Shown: in pieces, positions 17,743-25,555 of the stretch
Layout of the letters: every line of letters begins with the position of its first letter
How positions within the stretch are numbered: position 1 is the stretch's first letter
Assembly (NCBI RefSeq): GCF_000730665.1
Contig: NZ_BBIV01000005.1
Coordinates: forward strand, 62,001 to 126,000
Direction: 5' to 3'
From: Pseudomonas plecoglossicida NBRC 103162 = DSM 15088
Lineage (GTDB): Bacteria; Pseudomonadota; Gammaproteobacteria; Pseudomonadales; Pseudomonadaceae
DNA length: 64,000 nucleotides
Translations under genes and position numbers: made by a program
Notes under the pieces: model-generated
Databases searched by the model: none
Told to the model about the DNA's origin: nothing
What the model saw: only the letters and a program-made list of their open reading frames with translations

Positions 17743-19668
17743 TCAGCCGTTGCCGCGTACCACAGAGTAAGTCACCGACATGTCCACCTCTACAAAAGGA
17801 AGAATGTCTGCATTGGCGACGCTGAAGTTGAACGGGAACCCGCTGAATGTCTTGGGTGCAATAACGGGTTCCGGCGGCGTGCCAGACGCTGCTGCAAAAT
17901 GAAGCGTGACCACATCCCCGGTGCGAAGCGGCGCGGTATTGGGTATATCGAACACCGCAATGGCTGTGTCGGAAGGCAAGAAGGCATTGGCGCCACTGCC
18001 CTGCACCTGGGCGCAGGTTGGGGCTGGGTAGTCCACCGCGCCGCTATCGACCACGTTGTAGACAACCTCACTCGACGACCGCCGGAGATCGAAGTCGGGG
18101 GTGAACGCCGAGTAACTCAAGGTCAGCGTGCCATCCACCAGCGGCTCCAGGAAGGGCAAGCTGACGTCAAACACAAGCTCCGTTTTTTCACCGCCCGGCG
18201 GGACTGTCAGGTCTGTCTCCCAGGTCATGCCACCGCCCTCGCCCACTTGCCCCGTCCAGGACAAGGTCACCACATCGCCCGCCCGCTGACCTGGATACAA
18301 CGGAATGCGTACCTGCACCACTTCTTCGGTCAGCGTAGCGAGATCGATGGTGTCGCCAACGGCCTCCAGCAGCACGGGTGGCAGCAACTCAAGGGATTGG
18401 CCGACGATCGAGATAGAGCGTCTTTTCGATGGCCTGGCCGCTCCCCCCCCTTTGGGCTGCGACTCGTAGAAGACGTTTGCCGAACCATTGACCACCAGGG
18501 CAGCCAGTGCAAAGGGCAGTTCGAAAATCATGTCGCGAGCGCCATTGATGTCCCTCGCCGGCCAGTCATAAGGCACTTGCATGCCATCGGCATCGGCAGT
18601 CAATCCGATCCAGTGCATGGTGACCGTATCACCCCGCTCATAGCCGTCATAGATTGGGAGAATAATGACCACATCAGCGCCATTCAGCGCATCCAGGTCC
18701 AACCGGTACGGAGGGTTTTCTGCACCTTCGACCTCAGGTGCCTCAAGGGCATTCGGGTCTTCGACCGTTACGTAGGCAGGAGGCGAAGGGCGCGAGTAGT
18801 TCTGTACCTGGTCACGGATCTCGTAAAAAACCAGCAAATTATCGCCGCTGCCGCCGCGCTCGATTACATCTGCAGGCACTTGGATTACCACTGGATCTTT
18901 GCTGACATCTCCCTCTTCCAGGACGGGGTTATCGAAGCGCACCCCGTTCCAGATCAGCGTCAGTACATCGCCAGCTTGCATGAAGTCCCACGCATCTACT
19001 GTGACCGTTACCGGCGTAGCGGGTGTTTCGATTCTCGAAGGGATTACTATGGGGGCAGTCAGGAACTCGTTGATCGGCGTCTCAGGCTTGGGGTCCAGAC
19101 CGCCAGGCACTTGCAGGTCGATCAGCACCTCGCGATAGTCTGAAAAGCGGAGATTCTGGGAGTTCGGATCGTAAATGGAATAGTAGAAATAACCAAGGAA
19201 CGGTTCAGGAAACTCACGCACTGCCGGGGGTTCAGGCAGGCGTTCAAGTTTGAGAGCCTGCAGGAACCTGGGGTGGTGCTCGGGCTCCAGTTTACGTACA
19301 AGTTCAAGTACCAGGTCATCTGGGATTTTCATCAGTTCACGCGTTGCGGCGAAGCTCAGCCATCCCCTGTCGATGGTGGCCTGATCCAATTCATAAAATT
19401 GAATCCGAGTGTCCACCGGGCCTTCCTCTGGGGGTTGCGTGGATGGCTTTGTAAGGGTCCAGTACAAACCGATTTCGTCGCCCAGGCGAATGACTTCTGG
19501 CAGACGTGCACTCATCGGCACGAGACGCCGGGGATCGAAGAGTTCGTTCCAACCGAGGCCCTTGCGTTCGTTGCCCGGTGAATCCATGTCGGAAATCACA
19601 AGTGGGTTCAAGGCATCCGCCAGTGCGGCAACCTTGAGTTGATTGAGGAACTTTTCTTCTGCGCTCAT
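17743..19668 (-). CDS. Unassigned Ig-fold repeat protein A
   Basis: 641 residues, no signal peptide or membrane segment visible. The first 200 residues (MSAEEKFLNQLKVAALADAL onward) are unique. Then come about four Ig-like units of 100-120 residues, each carrying a (R/A)GD(V/T)(V/L)TLxW-type strand: QAGDVLTLIWNG, ERGDTVTMHWIG, RAGDVVTLSWTG, RTGDVVTLHFAA. I do not recognise a named family; similar unannotated repeat proteins occur in other pseudomonads. It is convergent with the adhesin exporter. A 21-base sequence 123 bases upstream is nearly identical to one upstream of the next minus-strand gene, so the two are probably co-regulated. Type I export or a surface role is speculation. Confidence 0.7.
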   Translation of the reverse strand: MSAEEKFLNQLKVAALADALNPLVISDMDSPGNERKGLGWNELFDPRRLVPMSARLPEVIRLGDEIGLYWTLTKPSTQPPEEGPVDTRIQFYELDQATIDRGWLSFAATRELMKIPDDLVLELVRKLEPEHHPRFLQALKLERLPEPPAVREFPEPFLGYFYYSIYDPNSQNLRFSDYREVLIDLQVPGGLDPKPETPINEFLTAPIVIPSRIETPATPVTVTVDAWDFMQAGDVLTLIWNGVRFDNPVLEEGDVSKDPVVIQVPADVIERGGSGDNLLVFYEIRDQVQNYSRPSPPAYVTVEDPNALEAPEVEGAENPPYRLDLDALNGADVVIILPIYDGYERGDTVTMHWIGLTADADGMQVPYDWPARDINGARDMIFELPFALAALVVNGSANVFYESQPKGGGAARPSKRRSISIVGQSLELLPPVLLEAVGDTIDLATLTEEVVQVRIPLYPGQRAGDVVTLSWTGQVGEGGGMTWETDLTVPPGGEKTELVFDVSLPFLEPLVDGTLTLSYSAFTPDFDLRRSSSEVVYNVVDSGAVDYPAPTCAQVQGSGANAFLPSDTAIAVFDIPNTAPLRTGDVVTLHFAAASGTPPEPVIAPKTFSGFPFNFSVANADILPFVEVDMSVTYSVVRGNG

Positions 19669-19790
19669 GGTTGGTGTTCTTCATAGGTGAAAAAACGACC
19701 GCGCGGCCCATGCGTGCGGCATTGGCGCCAGGGGGAACAACAATTCTTTCCCGATGGCGTACTTCGAATGTATCCAGTAACGGGCACTTC

Positions 19791-19811
19791 GTAACCTGGC
19801 ATTTTTACTAG
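19791..19811 (-). promoter_or_regulatory. Shared upstream motif, copy 1
   Basis: On the minus strand this reads CTAGTAAAAATGCCAGGTTAC. The same sequence with two changes lies at 22711-22731, upstream of the other Ig-repeat gene. It contains an inverted repeat, GTAA...TTAC. The function is unknown; it could be a regulator site or a relic of a duplicated 5' region. In frame, the minus strand is also open from the ATG inside this motif to a TGA overlapping the start of protein A (ATGA), so a short leader peptide is possible. Confidence 0.4.
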
Positions 19812-19864
19812 TTCACAACCACAACGCTTGGCAAGACGCTTATTGCAAACCTTTGTCGAAAAAG

Positions 19865-19920
19865 TTCTACGCGGATTGCCGTAGAAGTCATTCTTGATCT
19901 TCATGAAAAAGAATGACTTC
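19865..19920. other. Two overlapping perfect inverted repeats
   Basis: TTCTACG (19865-19871) pairs with CGTAGAA (19880-19886), and GAAGTCATTC (19884-19893) pairs with GAATGACTTC (19911-19920), a perfect 10-base-pair stem with a 17-base loop. The two stems share bases 19884-19886 and so could be mutually exclusive, like an attenuator. They lie in the 457-base gap between the two Ig-repeat genes, just before the hlyD fragment. Confidence 0.45.
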
Positions 19921-19986
19921 CCCGGCAAACCGTGAAGAACCTGATATTTCAGCGCCAGCCCTTATTCCGGCGCGCCTTACGAATAT

Positions 19987-20058
19987 GCCAAGATCAGTGC
20001 CCATGACTATTCGGTGATCAAGCCATTGAACAGGGCGAAGCAAGCCTTGAAAGTTCGC
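19987..20058 (+). pseudogene. Degraded internal-deletion fragment of an hlyD-like gene
   Basis: The plus strand encodes AKISAHDYSV directly joined to IKPLNRAKQALKVR. In the intact adaptor, KISAYDYSV (about 17356-17382) and LIKPLNRAREALRER (ending 17630) are separated by about 70 residues. The fragment therefore keeps the two ends of that C-terminal region with the middle deleted. There is no start codon and no upstream coding sequence. It is a scar of a second or rearranged exporter copy. Confidence 0.7.
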
Positions 20059-20083
20059 AAGTCCAGTGAGTCTGTAAAAATCG

Positions 20084-20112
20084 GAGAGGGGCTTTCGCCC
20101 CTCTCTTTTTTT
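20084..20112. terminator. Rho-independent terminator
   Basis: GAGAGGGGC (20084-20092), loop TTTC, GCCCCTCTC (20097-20105), then seven T on the plus strand. On the minus strand the hairpin is followed by CGATTTTT, so it can also end transcription of the Ig-repeat gene whose stop lies at 20126. On the plus strand it follows the hlyD fragment, which suggests it is the original terminator of the lost exporter genes. Confidence 0.85.
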
Positions 20113-20125
20113 CACACCCAGTGGC

Positions 20126-22558
20126 TTACCTGGACTCGATATTCACCTGGATCCCGACCAAACGCGACAACCCACTGACCTCGCCGCCCTTATCAGTCAC
20201 GCGATAGCCGAAGTAGAGCCGCTGGTTGTTGCCGACCTCCAGAATGCTCTCGCCGGCGAAGTTGATCGGCGTCTTCTTGTCCGGATCATCCACAGTACTG
20301 GAGCTCAGATAAATGCCGGAACTCTCCGCCTCGCTGGTCCCGACCCAAGGCTCGATGACATCGCCCTCGGCGACGCCGAAGTAGGGGTTGACGGCAGCGA
20401 CCAACACACCTTGCTCCAGGTCGTCTTCACTGATCCCGCTGCGTTGTTCCTCAGTGAAGGCAATCGGAGGAAGGTTGTTATCGGAAACCGAAAGTGCGTG
20501 CTTTGTAGGCGCGCTTGTCATGCTCGCCATAACACCCGATGCTTTGGCGAACGTCGGTACCAGGCAACTACCGCCCGCCTCATTCATTGCGAATCGGACG
20601 AAGGCTTCGACATGATTGCTGTTGCGACCAAAGTCGTTGGCAAGGGAATAATTCAGCTTCGCACCGTTACGACAGATGAAGTAGGTTTTCGCATAGGGCA
20701 GCGCCACCTCGAAGTAACCATCGTCAATATGCGACTGTTCCAGTGGGACATCGGTTGCCGTGATCCTGGAATCTTCGATCTCGGCACCAGGAGGCGTGGG
20801 AGGGCCATTCGCATCCCCACTTTCAAGCCCCACGAAGTTGTAACTGATCGTTGGATTGAGGGCCAGGCCGATATTGGAAACACCCGCCAACGAAATACGC
20901 ACGCTGGTACCTCTTGCACCAACCCGTTTGACGATGATATTGCTGGCATTCTTTTCCCAGAAATCAGCCGCCGCCAGCTGGTTACCATCACCCGGCAAAG
21001 CACTTGCTGACGCAACCTGCACTTCCTGGATGGGCGATCTGACCGTTACTGGCACGGTGCCCCCGCCCTCGGCAGGCAGTTCGCGGGTCAGCGTGAACCA
21101 AGTATCCACGGGCCCTACGCCAATGGCCTCGATCACATCGGTGAAGGGGATGGGAATTGGAATATTCGCGCCTTCATTGGGGACTGTCACCGTCATCGAA
21201 GCGATCTCTGGGTTAGAGATAGTCGCCCAATGCATCTGGATAACATCGTCCACCAGCCAGATTGGATTGTTATCCACACCTTGACGGAACACCGTGGCGA
21301 CCGCGTCCTTGCCAAAATCCGTCGGATCGATGGTATTGACCGGGCTGGTCCCGCATTGAATGGAAGGCACCCTGATATTGCCGTGCTCGGGAAGTTCAGG
21401 ATCGGGATCTGGATCCGGGCCGCCAGGTGTTCTCAGGTCTACCGGCACATCGACTTTCGGCGATGGCAGCATCGGACTACCGGCCCGAGTCATCTGATAG
21501 AGCACTTCGATGGCCATGCCATTACCCGCTGTAGCCACGGTGGCATAGGGCACTTCGATGTAGGCCACGGGCAAGAGAGGGTCACGATCCATATCGGCTT
21601 GGGTCAACGCATGGGGGTTGGTTGGCAAGCCCCCCCAGAGTACGACGATCGCGTCATTGAGCGCGGCGCCATCGTAACGCGGAATCTCCACGGTCACGCT
21701 GGGGTTGGCATCGTTGTAAGTCACCAGGCCGTCTGCTGCTTCAGGTACCACAGGTGGGTCGAGGGTAGGCAAGTTGATGAAGACATCGATCGCGGTCAGG
21801 TTGGATACCGGGCTCACATTACCCGCAAAATCGGTCACGCGATAACCGAAGTACATCGCCTGAGCATCGCCAACGGCGTCTAACTGTTCCCGCGTGAAAC
21901 TGACCGGAAGCTGCAGTCTCGGATCAGTCACGGGGTAAGTCGGCGCCAGGTAGCTGCCATTGGTCGCGCTGTCACCGAGCCACAATTCAACGAGGTCACC
22001 TTCTTCGCCAAGGTGGTAGGGATCGACGATAGTGTTCAATTTACCATCGACATCGAGATCGCTGGCGGTGATGCCACTGAGTTGCTCATCAGTAAAGGCA
22101 ATCGGCGGCAGCTCGTCGCCGCCGGCAGGTTGGCGATCGAAGCGTACCGAGAGAGGTAGGCCGGCCGCCACGCCAGACTCCGATGCCGTGTCGAAAAGGA
22201 AATAGTTCAATGAAACTGTGACATTCGCGCCCTGCGCGGGAAACTCGGTAGTCTTGTAAAAAAGGTCAAACTTGACAAGCGTCGGGTCGGTAAGATCAAA
22301 CGACGCAAGATCAACCGGATCACCAATAAAGTTATCAGGATCTTCGAAATCATTATTGATGAAAAGTTGAATAGATAACGAGTTCCTGAATTCTGCCCCC
22401 TTGGGCACCTCTACCAGCAAATCAGCGGTCAACTTATCGATTGGAATGATCCCACGAATCGGATCACGGTCCGGGACGACAAGGGGGTCCAACATCAAGG
22501 GTGAGATCCCACTATGTCGTGGCGCACTAGTTTTTGAAAGCCGTATCGGAGCGTTCAT
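20126..22558 (-). CDS. Unassigned Ig-fold repeat protein B with a duplicated domain
   Basis: 810 residues, no signal peptide visible. Two copies of a domain of about 115 residues, near residues 150-270 and near the C-terminus (about 695-810), share LPPIAFT(D/E)EQ, SGI, a (D/N)PY stretch, EGD(L/V), and AMYFGYRVTD / RLYFGYRVTD. Between them are Ig-like segments with VEIPRYDGAALNDAIVVLWGG and VDDVIQMHWATI, and a Pro/Asp-rich linker (PGGPDPDPDPELP). The strand pattern is the same type as protein A, so the two are probably distant relatives. Family not recognised. ATG at 22558; the stop lies just before a bidirectional terminator. A near-copy of the protein A upstream motif is at 22711-22731. Confidence 0.7.
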   Translation of the reverse strand: MNAPIRLSKTSAPRHSGISPLMLDPLVVPDRDPIRGIIPIDKLTADLLVEVPKGAEFRNSLSIQLFINNDFEDPDNFIGDPVDLASFDLTDPTLVKFDLFYKTTEFPAQGANVTVSLNYFLFDTASESGVAAGLPLSVRFDRQPAGGDELPPIAFTDEQLSGITASDLDVDGKLNTIVDPYHLGEEGDLVELWLGDSATNGSYLAPTYPVTDPRLQLPVSFTREQLDAVGDAQAMYFGYRVTDFAGNVSPVSNLTAIDVFINLPTLDPPVVPEAADGLVTYNDANPSVTVEIPRYDGAALNDAIVVLWGGLPTNPHALTQADMDRDPLLPVAYIEVPYATVATAGNGMAIEVLYQMTRAGSPMLPSPKVDVPVDLRTPGGPDPDPDPELPEHGNIRVPSIQCGTSPVNTIDPTDFGKDAVATVFRQGVDNNPIWLVDDVIQMHWATISNPEIASMTVTVPNEGANIPIPIPFTDVIEAIGVGPVDTWFTLTRELPAEGGGTVPVTVRSPIQEVQVASASALPGDGNQLAAADFWEKNASNIIVKRVGARGTSVRISLAGVSNIGLALNPTISYNFVGLESGDANGPPTPPGAEIEDSRITATDVPLEQSHIDDGYFEVALPYAKTYFICRNGAKLNYSLANDFGRNSNHVEAFVRFAMNEAGGSCLVPTFAKASGVMASMTSAPTKHALSVSDNNLPPIAFTEEQRSGISEDDLEQGVLVAAVNPYFGVAEGDVIEPWVGTSEAESSGIYLSSSTVDDPDKKTPINFAGESILEVGNNQRLYFGYRVTDKGGEVSGLSRLVGIQVNIESR

Positions 22559-22710
22559 CGGACACCATCCTTTAAGGTGAGACTTTGATATTCATATTCA
22601 AGAGCCACGCCATTACGCAACGGGTAATTATCCAGTCGGGTATTGGCAATAGGGTCGGCGATACCGCACTGGTAACGCCTTGGATGATGCTAGTTCGCAT
22701 CGATTTGCCT

Positions 22711-22731
22711 GTAACCTAGCATTTTTACCAG
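22711..22731 (-). promoter_or_regulatory. Shared upstream motif, copy 2
   Basis: The minus strand reads CTGGTAAAAATGCTAGGTTAC, 19 of 21 identical to the copy at 19791-19811, and lies 152 bases upstream of the protein B start against 122 for protein A. The rest of the 277-base gap 22559-22835 holds no gene I can support; its plus-strand end carries the GGGGAAA ribosome-binding site of the first autotransporter. Confidence 0.4.
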
Positions 22732-22835
22732 GTAGCCCGTGGCCTCTCATACGGGTAAATATCAAGGTATTGAATGGAGCGACACGCAAGTCAGGTCTCT
22801 CGGCTGTATAACAACAAGTTTATGGGGAAACCAGC

Positions 22836-25427
22836 ATGGACGTTATTGACCGTGAACGCTCACAACGATTTCTTCTACTTCCCCTGTGCATCGGCTTTTC
22901 CGGTACCTTGTACGCAGCCAACCTGCCGCCCGGTAGCAACGTCACGGTTCGCCCCGGTGACCCTGTCGAACGCTGGACGCTGGACGCAGCCAGCCTGACC
23001 ATCGAACCCGGTGGCCAGTCGCTTACGATCCTCGCCAACCCTGGCTCGAACCTCACGCTCGACGGCGCCACGGTGAATGGCGGCAACCTGCGCGCGGTGG
23101 TGTTGACGGAAAGCCAGGGCACCATCCGCAACGCCACCGTGATCTCCGACAACAACACCGCGCTGTCAGTGGTCAGGGGGGTGGACGAGTCAATCCCGGG
23201 CTCGACGGTACAAGTGGAAAACACCACGATCAGCGGAGCAGGCCGTGGCCTGAATGTCGATGGTGGCAGCAGCGCAACCGTCATTGGCTCGCGCATCACC
23301 GGTACAGGTGCCGTAGGCGGCTCCATTGCCGGCAGCGGGCTAGGCGTAACACTGGTTGGCGGCGAAGCTGTCTTGCGTGATACCACCGCCACCGGCAGCA
23401 ATTGGGCGGCAGGGCTGTTTTCCAATTCTCCCGGCAGTGCAAACCCGCATCTGGTGCTGGAACACGCCAGCCTGGAATCGAAAACCGGGAGCACGATCGT
23501 GGTCAGCAATCTTGGCAGTGGCCCCATGCTCGCCACCATCGAAATCCGTGACGGATCATCCTTGCGGACCGCCAACGGCACGCTGGTCGAAGTCGGCCTG
23601 CCCGGCGACTTGCCAAATCGTATGGCACAGGCGCAATTGACTGTCGATGCCAGTGCCCTGGCGGGCAATATCCAGGTGGCCGATGGTGCAGTGGCGGATG
23701 TGCTGATGAGCAATAACGCCTCCCTGGCCGGTAATCTGAACAATGTTCGCAACCTGACACTGGATGCCAGCCACGTCAGCGGCAACCTCATTCAAGCCGA
23801 AGGTTCGACTGCCACGGCAACCCTGCGGGCAGGTTCGACGCTGAGCGGCAATGTGCAAAACATCGGCAGCCTGCACCTGGACGCCAGCAGCCTGAGCGGC
23901 AATGTGGTCTCGGCGTCCGGTAGCAGCACGGCGGTGACGCTTGAGCATGGTTCGAACCTTGCCGGCTCGGTCATCAACGCGGGCAGCCTGGCGTTGGACA
24001 ACAGCCGTATGAGCGGTGACCTGACCCAGGATGCGAACACGCCGGGTACCCTGAGCCTGAGCAACGGTGCGCACCTGACCGGCACGCTCGATCAGGTTGG
24101 CAATACGCTCATCCAGACAGGGTCGACCTTCGACATGGTCGGCGATTCGAAGGTGGCCGGTTTGCGCCTCGATGGCGGTACCGTCAACTTGCGCGGCGGC
24201 AACGCTGCATTCCGTACCTTCACGGCTTCAGGACTCGAAGGCAACGGCACCTTCGTGCTGGGCACCGACCTGGCACAAGGCCAAGGCGACCTGGTGAACA
24301 TCGAAGGCCAGGCCGAAGGCAACCACCGCTTGGCCATCGTCAATACCGGTGTGGAACCGGCCAGTGACTTTGCACAACGGGTAGTGCATACCGAAGGCGG
24401 CAACGCCAGCTTTACCCTGCTCGGCAGCAATGGGCTGGTAGACCTCGGCACCTTTTCCTACGAGCTGGAGCAACAAGGTACCGATTGGTATCTGGCACAG
24501 CATTCAGCCCCGATCATTTCTCCTGGCACGCAAACTGCCATTGCCCTGTTCAGTGCGGCGCCGACGGTCTGGTATGGCGAACTCAGCACGCTGCGCAGCC
24601 GGATGGGTGAATTGAGGAAAGGTTACGGCCAGGGTGGATTCTGGGCACGCACCTATGGCAACAAGTATCGCGTCTCGGCCGACGACCAGGTGAACTACGG
24701 ACAAATCCAGCAGGGTGTGTCATTGGGTGTCGATACCACGCTGCCAAGCCAACAGGGCAAATGGTTGGGCGGCCTGCTGGCTGGCTACAGCAACTCCGAG
24801 TTGAACATGCAGCAGGGCAGCAACGGCGGTGTCGACAGCTACTACGTAGGCCTCTACACGACCTGGCTCGCAGACAATGGCTACTACGTGGACGCAATCC
24901 TCAAAGCCAACCGCTTCGACAACAAGGCGGATGCGCGAATGAACGATGGGGAAAAGTCCAAGGGAAATTACGACAACTATGGCGTGGGCGGATCGATCGA
25001 AGCCGGTCGACACATCACGCTCGATGACGGCTGGTTCGTCGAACCGTACCTGCAAGTATCAGCGCTGTGGGTAGAGGGTGAGCACTATGAACTGGACAAT
25101 GGCCTGCAGGCGGACAGCAATCGAGCAGACTCATTGCTTGGAAAAATCGGTACGCACATCGGTCGAACGCTGCCACTGGACAAAGGGGGGGTCGTGCAGC
25201 CCTATGTGAAGCTGGCAGTGGCCCGCGAGTTTGCGCGCAACAATGAGGTCAAGGTCAATCGCACGACCTTCCATGACGACCTGTCCGGGAGCCGAGGGGA
25301 AATCGGTGCCGGCGTTGCCGCACAACTCACCGACATACTGCAGCTGCACGCCGACATCGATTACAGCAACGGCAAGAACATCGAACAACCGTGGGGCGTG
25401 AATGTTGGGCTTCAGTTCGCCTGGTGA
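22836..25427 (+). CDS. Autotransporter with beta-helix passenger (copy 1)
   Basis: 863 residues. The N-terminus (MDVIDRERSQRFLLLPLCIG) followed by a cut near TLYAA is a Sec signal. The passenger (about 28-560) is a right-handed beta-helix of short Asn/Gly/Ser-rich turns, preceded by a hallmark VRPGDPVERWTLD. The C-terminal 12-strand barrel (about 600-863) starts at AAPTVWYGELSTLRSRMGEL, contains GKWLGGLLAGYSN and ends NVGLQFAW with a terminal aromatic, as in type Va autotransporters of the pertactin/AIDA type. I see no protease triad, so adhesin is the best guess. It is a paralogue of the next gene. Residues about 268-408 hold an extra block of helix repeats absent there. Confidence 0.9.
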   Translation: MDVIDRERSQRFLLLPLCIGFSGTLYAANLPPGSNVTVRPGDPVERWTLDAASLTIEPGGQSLTILANPGSNLTLDGATVNGGNLRAVVLTESQGTIRNATVISDNNTALSVVRGVDESIPGSTVQVENTTISGAGRGLNVDGGSSATVIGSRITGTGAVGGSIAGSGLGVTLVGGEAVLRDTTATGSNWAAGLFSNSPGSANPHLVLEHASLESKTGSTIVVSNLGSGPMLATIEIRDGSSLRTANGTLVEVGLPGDLPNRMAQAQLTVDASALAGNIQVADGAVADVLMSNNASLAGNLNNVRNLTLDASHVSGNLIQAEGSTATATLRAGSTLSGNVQNIGSLHLDASSLSGNVVSASGSSTAVTLEHGSNLAGSVINAGSLALDNSRMSGDLTQDANTPGTLSLSNGAHLTGTLDQVGNTLIQTGSTFDMVGDSKVAGLRLDGGTVNLRGGNAAFRTFTASGLEGNGTFVLGTDLAQGQGDLVNIEGQAEGNHRLAIVNTGVEPASDFAQRVVHTEGGNASFTLLGSNGLVDLGTFSYELEQQGTDWYLAQHSAPIISPGTQTAIALFSAAPTVWYGELSTLRSRMGELRKGYGQGGFWARTYGNKYRVSADDQVNYGQIQQGVSLGVDTTLPSQQGKWLGGLLAGYSNSELNMQQGSNGGVDSYYVGLYTTWLADNGYYVDAILKANRFDNKADARMNDGEKSKGNYDNYGVGGSIEAGRHITLDDGWFVEPYLQVSALWVEGEHYELDNGLQADSNRADSLLGKIGTHIGRTLPLDKGGVVQPYVKLAVAREFARNNEVKVNRTTFHDDLSGSRGEIGAGVAAQLTDILQLHADIDYSNGKNIEQPWGVNVGLQFAW
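23640..24060 (+). repeat. Beta-helix repeat expansion in autotransporter 1
   Basis: Four to five units of about 37-40 residues follow the pattern LxGN(I/L/V)...LxLD(A/N)S(H/S/R)(V/L/M)SG(N/D)(L/V), for example NVRNLTLDASHVSGNLIQ, NIGSLHLDASSLSGNVVS and NAGSLALDNSRMSGDLTQ. The neighbouring paralogue goes straight from its LTGNIVAEQGASLDLSF unit to the helix end, so this block explains most of the length difference. Confidence 0.7.
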
Positions 25428-25447
25428 TCCGTAAAAGATGTAACTAC

Positions 25448-25476
25448 GTGTAATTTATTGAGGGCTTTTCTTACAC
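25448..25476. other. Inverted repeat between the two autotransporter genes
   Basis: GTGTAA (25448-25453) and TTACAC (25471-25476) are separated by 17 bases in an AT-rich stretch 80-110 bases upstream of the second autotransporter start. No terminator is visible between the genes. It could be a regulator site or a weak hairpin. Confidence 0.25.
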
Positions 25477-25555
25477 CCATAATCAGAATTTTCCTGCGGG
25501 AACTTGTGAATCATTCCGGTCAAATGGCGCCTCGATTTTTTAACCGAGAACGACC

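Noticed and set aside
17698..19143. 481-codon plus-strand frame over Ig-repeat gene A
   Set aside because: The minus-strand frame has coherent repeats with conserved strands; the plus-strand translation is Arg/His-rich without pattern.
19665..19928. 87-codon minus-strand frame ending in ATGA at the start of gene A
   Set aside because: Not called as a gene: no family, and the counterpart upstream of gene B has an in-frame stop. Mentioned only as a possible leader.
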